Assembly (NCBI GenBank): GCA_049291875.1
Contig: JBATQE010000004.1
Location: 62,001-126,000, forward strand
DNA: 64,000 nucleotides
Reading direction: 5' to 3'
Source: CTSOIL-112 sp049291875
GTDB taxonomy: Bacteria > Pseudomonadota > Gammaproteobacteria > Burkholderiales > Burkholderiaceae
The translations under genes and the position numbers were made by a program. The notes beneath the pieces are model-generated. The model did not search any database, had not been told where the DNA came from, and saw only the letters and a list, made by a program, of their open reading frames with translations. The first letter of the stretch is position 1. Each line of letters starts with the position of its first letter. Shown here in pieces: positions 9,357-18,489 of this stretch.

Positions 9357-9503
9357 TACATGTGCAGGCACGCGCATCCGCGAAGCAGGCTTATATAGCA
9401 GATTTTGGCAGATGAGCGGTTCTGAAACGATCACACAAAGCACACCACACGCTATTTAACAGCTACTACACAGTACAGATGATTCACGCTATATCCAAAA
9501 CAG

Positions 9504-9532
9504 CCGCCTGATGGTTCAAGCTAAACAGGCGG
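9504..9532 (+). other. Second hairpin just before the ATPase gene
   Basis: CCGCCTG (9504-9510) pairs perfectly with CAGGCGG (9526-9532). The stem ends nine bases before the AGGAG site of the ATPase gene, so it could affect translation initiation or mark the end of a processed transcript. No known motif is recognised. Confidence 0.4.
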
Positions 9533-9550
9533 TAGGCAAAAGGAGTATGT

Positions 9551-11053
9551 ATGAGCACACAAGCGACCCCCTATTTATTGGAGGTACGGAATGTCCGCAA
9601 GGCATTTCCCGGTGTCTTGGCACTCGATCAAGTGCAATTTGCCCTCAAACCCGGCACGGTACACGCCCTCATGGGTGAGAACGGCGCAGGCAAATCCACA
9701 CTAATGAAAATTATCGCCGGCGTCTACACACCGGACGAAGGCGAAACCTATCTCAAGGGACAATCCATCACCTTGGACGGTCCGCTGGACGCATTGAACA
9801 ACGGCATCGCCATGATTCACCAAGAGCTGAATCTGATGAACCCGATGACCATCGCCGAAAACATTTGGATTCGCCGCGAGCCAAAAAATCGCTTCGGGTT
9901 TGTGGATCACGCGCAGATGCGCCAAAAAACCCAAGAATTATTCGACCGTTTATCCATCGATTTAGACCCCGAAACCAAGGTGGAATACCTGAGCGTGGCC
10001 AATCGCCAGATGGTTGAAATCGCCAAAGCGGTCTCGTTCAACTCCGACGTATTGATCATGGACGAGCCAACCTCCGCACTGACCGAGCGAGAGGTGGAAC
10101 ACCTGTTTCGTATCGTGCGCGACCTGAAGGCGCAAGGAAAAGGCATCGTCTACATCACCCACAAAATGGACGAGCTGTACCAAATCGCCGATGAAGTCTC
10201 GATTTTTCGTGATGGCAAATACATTGGCACACACGCCTGCGCCGATATTTCACGCGACGAAATCATTAAATTGATGGTTGGGCGCGAAATCACGCAAATG
10301 TTTCCGAAAGAAGACGTGCCGATTGGCGAAGTGGTACTCTCTGCAAAAAACCTCAGCGTCAAAGGCATTTTTCAAGACGTTAGTTTTGATGTACACGCGG
10401 GCGAAATTCTCGGCTTGGCCGGACTGGTCGGCTCGGGGCGCTCGAATGTCGCCGAGGCTTTGTTCGGCGTGGTTCCCGCCACGTCCGGCACGATCAGCAT
10501 TCGAGGTAAAGAGCTGAATATCGACTCGCCGGCGGTAGCGATGGACAACGGCATTGCCTTTCTGACCGAAGACCGCAAGGAAACCGGCTGCTTTTTGATT
10601 TTGGACATTTTATCGAATATGGATGCAGCGGTATTGCGCACCCAATTCGTCGGGCCACTCGGCTTTGTCCAACGCAAACAACTCCAACAAGAAGCCGAAA
10701 AAATGGCGCAAACCTTGCGCGTCAAAACGCCGAACCTGCATGAGCGCATCGAAAATCTTTCCGGTGGTAATCAGCAAAAAGCCCTACTGGGGCGCTGGTT
10801 GATGACCCATCCGCAGGTTTTGATCTTGGACGAGCCGACTCGCGGAATTGATGTGGGTGCCAAGGCGGAAATTCATCGCTTGGTCACACAGTTGGTCAAA
10901 CGCGGCGTGGCCGTGGTCATGATTTCCTCGGAAATGCCCGAAGTGCTGGGTATGAGCGACCGCGTGCTGGTGATGCACGAAGGCCGCATGACCGGCATCG
11001 TACCGCGCGCTGAGGCGACTCAGGTCAAAATCATGGAATTGGCATCGAGCTAA
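9551..11053 (+). CDS. Sugar/inositol ABC transporter ATP-binding protein (two ATPase domains)
   Basis: A 500-residue RbsA/MglA-type protein with two ABC domains. The first has Walker A GENGAGKST and Walker B LIMDEPTSAL. The second has a degenerate Walker A (GLVGSGRSN, no lysine), an intact signature LSGGNQQKALLGRWL and Walker B LILDEPTRGIDVG; this asymmetry is normal for sugar ABC ATPases of this class. It should energise uptake together with the permease 28 bp downstream. Start ATG 9551 follows AGGAG. The role in inositol uptake (IatA type) is inferred from context. Confidence 0.92.
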   Translation: MSTQATPYLLEVRNVRKAFPGVLALDQVQFALKPGTVHALMGENGAGKSTLMKIIAGVYTPDEGETYLKGQSITLDGPLDALNNGIAMIHQELNLMNPMTIAENIWIRREPKNRFGFVDHAQMRQKTQELFDRLSIDLDPETKVEYLSVANRQMVEIAKAVSFNSDVLIMDEPTSALTEREVEHLFRIVRDLKAQGKGIVYITHKMDELYQIADEVSIFRDGKYIGTHACADISRDEIIKLMVGREITQMFPKEDVPIGEVVLSAKNLSVKGIFQDVSFDVHAGEILGLAGLVGSGRSNVAEALFGVVPATSGTISIRGKELNIDSPAVAMDNGIAFLTEDRKETGCFLILDILSNMDAAVLRTQFVGPLGFVQRKQLQQEAEKMAQTLRVKTPNLHERIENLSGGNQQKALLGRWLMTHPQVLILDEPTRGIDVGAKAEIHRLVTQLVKRGVAVVMISSEMPEVLGMSDRVLVMHEGRMTGIVPRAEATQVKIMELASS

Positions 11054-11081
11054 AAATAAACACATCAACAGGAGATTTCTT

Positions 11082-12092
11082 ATGTCTGAAAGCACCACGA
11101 CCCCGGCAATTGCCAAGACCAAGTTCCGCTGGCCGCCTGAAGTCAGCATCTTTTTGGTACTCATCGGTATGGCCTTGTTATTTGAACTGCTGGGCTGGAT
11201 TTTTGTCAAACAAAGTTTTTTGGGTAATCCCGACCGCTTAATGGTCATGATTTTGCAGGTTTCGGTCATCGGCATCATCGCCATTGGCGTAACCCAATGT
11301 ATCATCACCGGCGGCGTGGATTTATCCTCCGGCTCCGTCGTCGCCGCCGCCGCTATGGTCACGGCCTCATTGGCACAGCAGCCCAATACGCGCGCGCTGT
11401 ACCCGCATTTGACCGATTTGCCGTTCATCCTGCCGGTGTTGGCAGGTGTGTGCGTCGGGCTGATTGCCGGACTGATTAACGGCACATTGATTGCCAAAAC
11501 CGCCATTCCGCCCTTCATCGCCACCCTCGGCATGATGGTGTCGGCGCGCGGCTTTGCCAAATGGTATACCAAAGGCCAGCCGATCAGCGGCTTGACCGAA
11601 CAATTCGCTTGGTTTGGTTCAGGCGCGATGCCGGTGATCATTTTCCTCGTGGTTGCATTGACCTTCCATATTATTCTGGGCTACACCCGCTATGGTAAAT
11701 ACACCTACGCCATCGGTGCGAATCGCAATGCGGCGCGGGTTTCGGGGATTAACGTGAATCGCCATCTGATCATCGTGTACACCATCGCCGGCGCATTGGC
11801 GGGGCTTGCCGGTACAGTTGCAACGGCGCGTGCGGTCACCGGACAGGCGGGGATGGGCATTGCGTATGAGTTGGACGCAATTGCCGCAGCGGTTATCGGC
11901 GGCACATCATTGATGGGTGGGGTCGGACGCATTGCCGGCACGGTGATTGGCGTGCTGATTCTCGGCGTAATGACCTCAGGCTTCACGTTTTTGGGCATTG
12001 ATGCGTATTACCAAGAAATCGTCAAAGGCATGATCATCGTCATCGCGGTGGTGACCGATCAGATGCGTCAGAAAAAACGCAGCAAAGCCTGA
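11082..12092 (+). CDS. Sugar/inositol ABC transporter permease
   Basis: A 336-residue inner-membrane permease of the RbsC/BPD_transp_2 family with about eight to ten hydrophobic segments. Family marks are TGGVDLSSGSVVA after the second helix, NGTLIAKTAIPPFIATLGMM, the GxN stretch YAIGANRNAARVSGI, and AIAAAVIGGTSLMGGVGRIAGT near the end. Start ATG 11082 has AGGAG eight bases upstream. It forms the channel for the binding protein and ATPase encoded before it; the inositol substrate is inferred from the locus. Confidence 0.92.
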   Translation: MSESTTTPAIAKTKFRWPPEVSIFLVLIGMALLFELLGWIFVKQSFLGNPDRLMVMILQVSVIGIIAIGVTQCIITGGVDLSSGSVVAAAAMVTASLAQQPNTRALYPHLTDLPFILPVLAGVCVGLIAGLINGTLIAKTAIPPFIATLGMMVSARGFAKWYTKGQPISGLTEQFAWFGSGAMPVIIFLVVALTFHIILGYTRYGKYTYAIGANRNAARVSGINVNRHLIIVYTIAGALAGLAGTVATARAVTGQAGMGIAYELDAIAAAVIGGTSLMGGVGRIAGTVIGVLILGVMTSGFTFLGIDAYYQEIVKGMIIVIAVVTDQMRQKKRSKA

Positions 12093-12110
12093 TTGAACAC
12101 ATGATCCAAC

Positions 12111-12154
12111 GGTTCGGTACATCCATTAAACGAATCATGCAGATGTGCCGAGCC
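12111..12154 (+). other. Intercistronic hairpin between permease and iolR
   Basis: GGTTCGGTACATC (12111-12123) can pair with GATGTGCCGAGCC (12142-12154) over 13 positions, two of them G-U in RNA. There is no U-run afterwards. It may be a weak terminator or stabilising hairpin. Confidence 0.45.
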
Positions 12155-12229
12155 AAAACAGATGAGAGGCAGTCAGAAACGGCGATGATTCAAGCACCTA
12201 AATGAAACAAACCCGCCACAGAGCCACGG

Positions 12230-12235
12230 TATAAT
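12230..12235 (+). promoter_or_regulatory. Candidate -10 element for the regulator gene
   Basis: A perfect TATAAT lies 70 bp before the regulator start. No convincing -35 is found at 16-18 bp, so this is a weak call. Confidence 0.35.
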
Positions 12236-12305
12236 TGATTATTCCATCCTCGCTTGAACGCATCTCCTTTGACCTTCTGCCCCTCACCTTTCATCTACAG
12301 AGATC

Positions 12306-13169
12306 ATGAACCAAACCTCTTTTCTAAAACTGTTGCAAGCGCAATTTAGCGAATTGACCCCGCAACAAAAAGTCATCGCCAAATTCATTGACCAAAACAC
12401 CCACCGCATCGCGCTGCTGAAAATTCACGAGTTGGCCGCCGAGTGCCAAGTCCAGCCATCGGCGGTGGTACGTTTTGCCAAGCGTTTTGAGTTTTCCGGC
12501 TACTCGGATTTACAGCGAATCTTCAAAGCCCACGCCAGCCAAAGCAATTCGCCCCGTTTGGAATATCAAAAGCGCATCACCTCATGGGCGAAAAAGGCGC
12601 GCACCGAACTAACCTCCGCGCAGGTGGCGCAAAGCTTTATCCAAGGCTGCGAAATCGGGCTGCACGAATTGATTGCCAATATCGACACCGATGCCTTGAG
12701 CGCGGCGATTGACGGACTGAAACAAGCCGAAACCGTTTGGGTGGTCGCCATGAGTCGCTCCTTTGCCGTCGGCGCCTACCTGATCTACGGCCTGCAAAAA
12801 TTGCAAAAAAATACCCATTGGCTAACCGGTATGGGCGGCATGAACGAAAGCTCGATGAGTCGCGCGAAAAAGGGCGATTGGCTGATCGCCGTCGGTTTCA
12901 CGCCCTATGCACAGGAAACCCTGACCGTGGTAGAACACGCGGTAGCGAAGAAAATGAATATTCTCGCCATCACCGACAGCAATGTCTCGCCGCTGGCGCA
13001 GGCCGCCAAAGTGACGTTGCTCACGCAAGAACACAGCACTTTTAATTTTCGTTCACTGTCCAACTCGATTTGCATCGCGCAAAGCCTGATTGTTGGCATG
13101 ACGCACACCCAAACCACAGGGCAGAAAAAGTCGCCCAAATCCTCCAAAAAAGCAATATCGACAACATAG
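12306..13169 (+). CDS. iolR: RpiR-family transcriptional regulator with SIS domain (IolR type)
   Basis: A 287-residue regulator. Residues about 1-77 form an RpiR helix-turn-helix (HTH_6) with IHELAAECQVQPSAVVRFAKRF as recognition region, here cut across two motifs for the reader; residues about 125-255 form a SIS sugar-phosphate binding domain (VWVVAMSRSFAVGAYL, KGDWLIAVGFTPYAQET, ILAITDSNVSPLA). Members of this family repress iol genes in several proteobacteria and sense a phosphorylated inositol intermediate. It lies between the transporter and the second dehydrogenase, and a fitting dyad lies over the transporter promoter. The function as iol repressor is inferred from context. Confidence 0.85.
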   Translation: MNQTSFLKLLQAQFSELTPQQKVIAKFIDQNTHRIALLKIHELAAECQVQPSAVVRFAKRFEFSGYSDLQRIFKAHASQSNSPRLEYQKRITSWAKKARTELTSAQVAQSFIQGCEIGLHELIANIDTDALSAAIDGLKQAETVWVVAMSRSFAVGAYLIYGLQKLQKNTHWLTGMGGMNESSMSRAKKGDWLIAVGFTPYAQETLTVVEHAVAKKMNILAITDSNVSPLAQAAKVTLLTQEHSTFNFRSLSNSICIAQSLIVGMTHTQTTGQKKSPKSSKKAISTT

Positions 13170-13187
13170 ATCATCGAAAGGAACCCC

Positions 13188-14210
13188 ATGTCCACGCTCA
13201 ATCTCGCCATCGTCGGCCTTGGCCGTTTAGGCAAACGCCACGCACTGAATCTACACCAGCAAGTCCCGCAAGCGCGCCTAATCGCCGCCTGCTCGCCGGT
13301 AGCGGAGGAACTGGATTGGGCGCGGGCGAATTTGGGCGCGGACATCATGCGCACCGACGACTACGCCGCCATTTTGCGTCACCCAGAGGTAAACGCCGTG
13401 GTATTGGTCACGCCGACGTCGTTGCACGCCGAGCAAATCATCGCCGCGATTGACGCGGGCAAACACGTTTTTTGCGAAAAACCGCTCGCACTCAATCTGC
13501 AAGACTGCCTCAAAGTCGAGCAAGCCGCCGCCGCGCACCCCGAACTCAAGGTAATGATTGGCTTTGTGCGGCGGTTCGATCCATCTTACTACGAGGCGTG
13601 GCAAGCGATTCAGGATCAAACCATCGGTGAGCCTTTTTTCGTGCGCTCGCAAACCTGCGATCAGCTCGACCCAAGCGGCGGCTTTGTGCGCTTTTCACCC
13701 ACCAGCGGCGGGATTTTTATGGACTGTTCGATTCACGACATTGACTTGGCGCGCTGGTTGCTGGGCAACCCCAAACCCGTGCGCGCTTACGCCAGCGGGG
13801 TCAACAGCCATCATCCCGAATTGGCGCAGTTTGCAGATGTGGACAACGGCATTGCTGTGGTGGAGTTTGAAAACGGCAAAATGGCGCAATTCTACACCTC
13901 GCGCACCTTCGCCCACGGCCACGACACACACACCGAAATCATCGCCACACGTGGCAATCTGCACATCGGTCTGGGTGCGCACAGCAGTCGCGTGCAATAC
14001 GCCACGGCGAATGGCATCGGCCACCACACCACACCGGATTTTTACGAACGATTCAAAGAAGCGTTTTTATTAGAACTGAATGATTTTGTCGACTGCGTGA
14101 TTCATGATCGTCCGCTGCGCTTGCAATTGTCCGACGCCACGCAGGCCGCGCGCATCGGTTTGGGCATCACGGCCGCGTTTCGCACGCGGCAATTGTACGA
14201 GTTTGACTGA
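13188..14210 (+). CDS. Gfo/Idh/MocA-family dehydrogenase, likely second inositol dehydrogenase
   Basis: A 340-residue NAD(P)-dependent oxidoreductase paralogous to IolG: Rossmann motif AIVGLGRLGKRHA, catalytic-lysine motif FCEKPLA and IHDIDLARWLLG with the Asp/His pair. Start ATG 13188 follows AAAGGAACCCC, 18 bp after the regulator stop, so the two are probably co-transcribed. It may act on scyllo-inositol or another isomer so that it enters the same pathway, but the sequence alone does not tell the substrate. It ends 15 bp from the convergent prmB. Confidence 0.85.
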   Translation: MSTLNLAIVGLGRLGKRHALNLHQQVPQARLIAACSPVAEELDWARANLGADIMRTDDYAAILRHPEVNAVVLVTPTSLHAEQIIAAIDAGKHVFCEKPLALNLQDCLKVEQAAAAHPELKVMIGFVRRFDPSYYEAWQAIQDQTIGEPFFVRSQTCDQLDPSGGFVRFSPTSGGIFMDCSIHDIDLARWLLGNPKPVRAYASGVNSHHPELAQFADVDNGIAVVEFENGKMAQFYTSRTFAHGHDTHTEIIATRGNLHIGLGAHSSRVQYATANGIGHHTTPDFYERFKEAFLLELNDFVDCVIHDRPLRLQLSDATQAARIGLGITAAFRTRQLYEFD

Positions 14211-14225
14211 TGCGATTGATAAACG

Positions 14226-15104
14226 CTACGACGTAGCGCGTTGCAAATCCGCATACGTCAGCAAAAACACGCCATCCTCCGAGCCGCTGATATCGAGCCA
14301 CGTCAGCGGCAGGTGTTTAAATGCGCGCATGGCATGTTCGTATTCATTGCCAATTTCCACCACCAAAATGCCGTTGGGTTTGAGGTAATTTTTCGCCTGC
14401 GCCACAATCGTGCGCACCAAATCCATGCCGTCTTCACCACCGGCCAGCGCGATGTGCGGCTCGGCGCGGTATTCGTCGGGCAAGACCGCCATGCTTTTGC
14501 TGTTGACATACGGCGGGTTGGAAAAAATGATGTCGTACTTTTTACCTGACGGAATCGCTTGGTACAAATCCGATTCGATCAAACGCACCCGATCCGTCAA
14601 TTTGTACTGCGCGACATTCTGCCGCGCGACCGCGAGCGCATCAGCGGAAATATCAATCGCATCCACCTGCGCGCTGGCGAACACATCCGCCGCCATAATA
14701 GCCAAACAGCCCGAGCCGGTACACAGCTCCAAAATATCGGCAATATCATCGGGCTCCACCCACGGTACAAACTCATCCAAAATCACTTCGGCAATGAAGC
14801 TGCGCGGCACAATCACGCGCTCATCAACATAAAATTTATAGCCGTACAAATACGCCTCATGCGTCAGATACGCCAGCGGCACCTTGCTTTGACAGCGCAT
14901 CGCGACCAAGCTTTCCAACCGCGTTTGCGCATCCATCGGATATTCCGCGTGCCAATCGGGTTCTAAATCCACCGACAAACCGGCGCAAAACTGCGCCGCA
15001 TACACCGCTTCATCGTAGGCATTGCTCATACCATGACCGTGATACAAATCGGCTTGGGTCAACTGTTGCTCGGCCTGAAAGACCACTTGTTCAAAGGTTG
15101 CCAT
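14226..15104 (-). CDS. prmB: Ribosomal protein uL3 N5-glutamine methyltransferase PrmB
   Basis: A 292-residue class I SAM methyltransferase of the HemK/PrmB group. An N-terminal helical domain is followed by the SAM-binding motif ILELCTGSGCLAI and the substrate-glutamine motif SNPPYVNSKSM. PrmB methylates a glutamine of ribosomal protein L3; the paralogue PrmC acts on release factors. The N-terminus with YDEAVYAAQFC and the AYLTHEAYLYGYKFYV segment favours PrmB. Start ATG 15104 has GAGGAGCAGGG upstream. It follows sbcB by nine bases and is probably co-transcribed with it. Confidence 0.92.
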   Translation of the reverse strand: MATFEQVVFQAEQQLTQADLYHGHGMSNAYDEAVYAAQFCAGLSVDLEPDWHAEYPMDAQTRLESLVAMRCQSKVPLAYLTHEAYLYGYKFYVDERVIVPRSFIAEVILDEFVPWVEPDDIADILELCTGSGCLAIMAADVFASAQVDAIDISADALAVARQNVAQYKLTDRVRLIESDLYQAIPSGKKYDIIFSNPPYVNSKSMAVLPDEYRAEPHIALAGGEDGMDLVRTIVAQAKNYLKPNGILVVEIGNEYEHAMRAFKHLPLTWLDISGSEDGVFLLTYADLQRATS

Positions 15105-15113
15105 CCCTGCTCC

Positions 15114-16598
15114 TCATTGATTATCCAGCCCGTCGGCCAAGCTTTGTCCGTATTCATATACGGCTTGCAGCAGCGCCAATTGATCGGGCTGATCGCTGTA
15201 CTGTTGCCCCAATTCATTCAACTGCGCCAGCCACACATCCATCTGCCCATCACCGAGCAAACGCTGTGCGCGCCAATCGTGCCAACGCGCCTGCTCATCC
15301 GCCGACAGTGTCAGCTGGAAGTGCCGCGCGCGGTACAGCCACCACAATTCGGCCAAACGCGCGTCTTTAAAATTCGGCTGCATGTCTCGTGGCTGACGCC
15401 GTGCATCCATCGCCTGCTCCGCAGCGCGGTAATCGCTGTCCGGTACAAAACCACCGCCATACAGCATTTCCTCGGCGCTGCGTCCCGCGTCGTCGTACGC
15501 GCGCTCAAACACCGCCGCCCAGTCAATTTTTTGCAGCGCGGCAAAATGCCGCACCGCGTTCGACTCGTGTTGCTCGACCGCTTCCCAATCCACGCCACAA
15601 GCGGCCGACTGCGTATCATTCAACGTTTTTAACTGCGCAATCACGATGGGTGATTTATTGATGTGTATCGTTTTGATCGGCAAACGCGTCAAGCCGCGCT
15701 CGCCCAACTCCGCCGCAGAAGTGAACAGACGCTCGCGAATCTGCGCCACCGTCAGCCCCAATAATTGCGCGGGGTCAAACGCCAAATCCCAAACGATCAA
15801 CTCATTTTTATTGGTCGGATGCGGCGCAAGCGGGTACACCACCGCCAGATAACGTCGCTCCGCACCAAACATCCCCGAAACATGCAAAAACGGCTTCGGT
15901 GATTTTTTCGTGTCAAACGGCCAGCCGATTTCGTCCTGCACCGCCTTTTTCTGCCGCAATTTCAGCGCAAATTCAAACAGACGCGGTTGATGGGTTTTGA
16001 TCAATTTAGCCAGCGCAATCGTCGCGCGCACGTCCGAGAGCGCATCGTGCGCACTCTCATGCGCGAGGCCGTTGACCGCAGTCAAATGCTCCAAACGCAA
16101 ACTGATTTTCCCCGTTTCCGCATCGGTCGGCCAAACAATTCCATCGGGGCGCAAGGCATACGCGCAGCGCACCACGTCAATCAAATCCCAGCGGCTACAA
16201 CCGTTCTCAAACTCGCGTTTATACGGCGGGAACAAATTGCGCCACAGCATAAAACGCGTCACTTCATCGTCAAAACGAATCGTGTTATAACCCACGCCGA
16301 TGGTATCCGGCGCAGCCAATTCGCGCACAATCATTTGTGCAAACTGCGGCTCCGGCACGCCACGCTCATTGCACAACTGCGGCGTGATACCGGTAATCAG
16401 CGTCGATTCGGGCGAGGGCAAATAATCCGTCGGCAACTGGCAATACAGCATCAGCGGCTCGCCAATTTCATTCAAATTCATATCGGTGCGTACGCCCGCG
16501 AACTGCGCAGGGCGGTCTTTGGCAGGCGACAGGCCGAAGGTTTCGTAGTCGTGCCAGAAAAAAGTAGCGGAGGTTGAGGTATTCGTATCGGTTTTCAT
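15114..16598 (-). CDS. sbcB: Exodeoxyribonuclease I (3'-5' ssDNA exonuclease)
   Basis: A 494-residue DEDDh exonuclease. The exonuclease motifs are HDYETFG near the N-terminus, GYNTIRFDDEVTR and SAHDALSDVRATI; the central and C-terminal parts match the ExoI SH3-like and helical domains (DLAFDPAQLL, NKSPIV). It degrades single-stranded DNA in the 3'-5' direction and takes part in recombination and repair. Length is close to the E. coli enzyme (475 residues). Start ATG 16598 lacks a clear ribosome site. Confidence 0.93.
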   Translation of the reverse strand: MKTDTNTSTSATFFWHDYETFGLSPAKDRPAQFAGVRTDMNLNEIGEPLMLYCQLPTDYLPSPESTLITGITPQLCNERGVPEPQFAQMIVRELAAPDTIGVGYNTIRFDDEVTRFMLWRNLFPPYKREFENGCSRWDLIDVVRCAYALRPDGIVWPTDAETGKISLRLEHLTAVNGLAHESAHDALSDVRATIALAKLIKTHQPRLFEFALKLRQKKAVQDEIGWPFDTKKSPKPFLHVSGMFGAERRYLAVVYPLAPHPTNKNELIVWDLAFDPAQLLGLTVAQIRERLFTSAAELGERGLTRLPIKTIHINKSPIVIAQLKTLNDTQSAACGVDWEAVEQHESNAVRHFAALQKIDWAAVFERAYDDAGRSAEEMLYGGGFVPDSDYRAAEQAMDARRQPRDMQPNFKDARLAELWWLYRARHFQLTLSADEQARWHDWRAQRLLGDGQMDVWLAQLNELGQQYSDQPDQLALLQAVYEYGQSLADGLDNQ

Positions 16599-16751
16599 GC
16601 GCGCATTTTAGCCCAAACTGTGCGGCGCCACCCGTGGATTCAGCCAATTCCGTGGAATATCCGCCCAACATAACCGCCTGATCAGCAACCGCGTGATTTA
16701 TAATGTAGTTTCGAACAGCAAAATACCTTGCCAACCACTCAATAGGCCAAC

Positions 16752-18389
16752 ATGAATACCGAATCCAAACGCAGCACCCTTAGCCTGAAAGACAAACCCA
16801 CCACAAAATCAATCGAGGGTAAAGCCAAAAAACCGCTGCGCAGCGGTGCGAAATACGCCCCCAAAAAGCCGAATGCGCCTCGTACAAATCATGCCGTAGG
16901 TGCAACAGCTCCGACCGGTTCGCGCGCAAAACCACAGCGCAAAGCGCACGACAAACCTCGCAATTCTGCTGCGACTAATGCGGCGCGAGCTCACACCAGA
17001 ACCCCCAACAAAACCCATGCGGAGAAACCCGCGGACAGCGCCCGCTTGGACATCGACAAGCTGCACGTCTACCGCCTGCCGCCGAGCGGATTGGCCTATC
17101 AGATTTCATGGGCGGCGCATTTGCTGGTCGCGGTGGGAGAAGGCTATTCCCTGCAACAATTATTTGCCCAGATTCGCATGGACGAGCAGGCGCGTCCGAA
17201 TGTACAACGCCTGACCTTTGACGCACTGCGCCACTGGGGCACAACGCAGTTTTGGCTCAAAAACCACATTGCCAACCCGCCTGCCGAATGGATTCAGGCC
17301 GTGCTGTGTGTCGCGCTGACGCAACTGTTGTTGCAAGAAGAAAACGAATTCACGCTGGTCAACGAAGCCGTGTTGGCAATTGACAACAACAAACCCCACG
17401 CCAAAGGCATGGCGAACGCGATTTTGCGGCGCTTCCTGCGCGAACGCGAGGCGTGGCTGGCTCAGGCGCAAGAAAACGAAGTTGCGTGCTACAACCATCC
17501 GCAATGGTGGATTGATATGCTCAAAGCGCAGTATCCGAACGATTGGCAAGCCATTTTGCGCATCAACAACAGCCATCCGCCGATGACTTTGCGCGTGAAT
17601 ACGCAACAATACAGCGTACCGCAGTATCAAGACATGCTCGCCGCCGCCGGTCACAGTAGCCAACCGTCGGATGTGTCGCCACAGGCCTTGGTGCTGGACA
17701 CGCCCTGCGCCGTGACGGCTTTGCCCGAGTTTGCCAAAGGCGCCGTCTCAGTGCAGGATGCGGGTGCGCAATTGAGCGCGCAGCTGATGGATATTCGCGC
17801 AGGACAACGCGTGCTGGACGCTTGCGCCGCCCCGGGCGGCAAAACCGCACATATGTTGGAACAATACAACGATATTGCCTTGACCGCGATAGAAAAAGAC
17901 CCCGCGCGCGCGCAGCGCATCCACGACAACCTGAATCGTCTGGGTTTATCCGCGCAGGTTTTGGTGGTGGATGCGAACAATGTGCACCAGTGGTGGGATG
18001 GCCAGCCCTTCGAGCGTATTTTGCTCGACGCGCCGTGTTCGGCCAGCGGTATCGTGCGCCGCCACCCCGATATTCGTTGGTTGCGTCAAGCGGATGATTT
18101 AGGCAGTTTGGCTCAACAACAGAGCGCACTTTTGCGTACAATGTGGAAAGTATTGGCAGTCGGCGGACGTTTGGTGTATTGCACATGCTCCATTTTTCTA
18201 CCAGAATGTGATGGCATTATTGAGACGTTTATGCAACATACGCCCAACGCACGTCGCGTGTACCCCAGCGTATTGACGCAACTACAGAAAACCGAACGCA
18301 TCGGCCAGCTATTGCCCAATACGCAAGCGGCGCGCAACCACGATGGATTCTTTTACGCCGTGTTGGAAAAAACCGATACACTTGGATAA
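16752..18389 (+). CDS. rsmB: 16S rRNA (cytosine-967-C5) methyltransferase RsmB
   Basis: A 545-residue RsmB/Sun protein. An N-terminal NusB-like domain (about 100-250) is followed by a Rossmann methyltransferase domain with LDACAAPGGKTAHMLE, the motif-IV cysteine in LLDAPCSASGIVRRHPD and the catalytic cysteine in VYCTCSIF. It methylates C967 of 16S rRNA. Compared with the usual ~430 residues there is an extra 95-residue, Lys/Arg/Thr-rich, low-complexity N-terminal extension. It begins the rsmB - DUF4390 - ntrY - ntrX cluster typical of betaproteobacteria. Confidence 0.93.
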   Translation: MNTESKRSTLSLKDKPTTKSIEGKAKKPLRSGAKYAPKKPNAPRTNHAVGATAPTGSRAKPQRKAHDKPRNSAATNAARAHTRTPNKTHAEKPADSARLDIDKLHVYRLPPSGLAYQISWAAHLLVAVGEGYSLQQLFAQIRMDEQARPNVQRLTFDALRHWGTTQFWLKNHIANPPAEWIQAVLCVALTQLLLQEENEFTLVNEAVLAIDNNKPHAKGMANAILRRFLREREAWLAQAQENEVACYNHPQWWIDMLKAQYPNDWQAILRINNSHPPMTLRVNTQQYSVPQYQDMLAAAGHSSQPSDVSPQALVLDTPCAVTALPEFAKGAVSVQDAGAQLSAQLMDIRAGQRVLDACAAPGGKTAHMLEQYNDIALTAIEKDPARAQRIHDNLNRLGLSAQVLVVDANNVHQWWDGQPFERILLDAPCSASGIVRRHPDIRWLRQADDLGSLAQQQSALLRTMWKVLAVGGRLVYCTCSIFLPECDGIIETFMQHTPNARRVYPSVLTQLQKTERIGQLLPNTQAARNHDGFFYAVLEKTDTLG

Positions 18390-18489
18390 AGTATGACGTG
18401 ATAAGCGCACTCTATACAATCCCGACGAATGGCATGGTCAATTTGAACTGCGACTCGTCGGAATCGATCAGAAGATTTGAGCGGATGAA

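Noticed and set aside
10784..11641. 285-codon open frame antisense to the transporter ATPase and permease genes
   Set aside because: Both overlapped genes are clear; the product has no recognisable motif.
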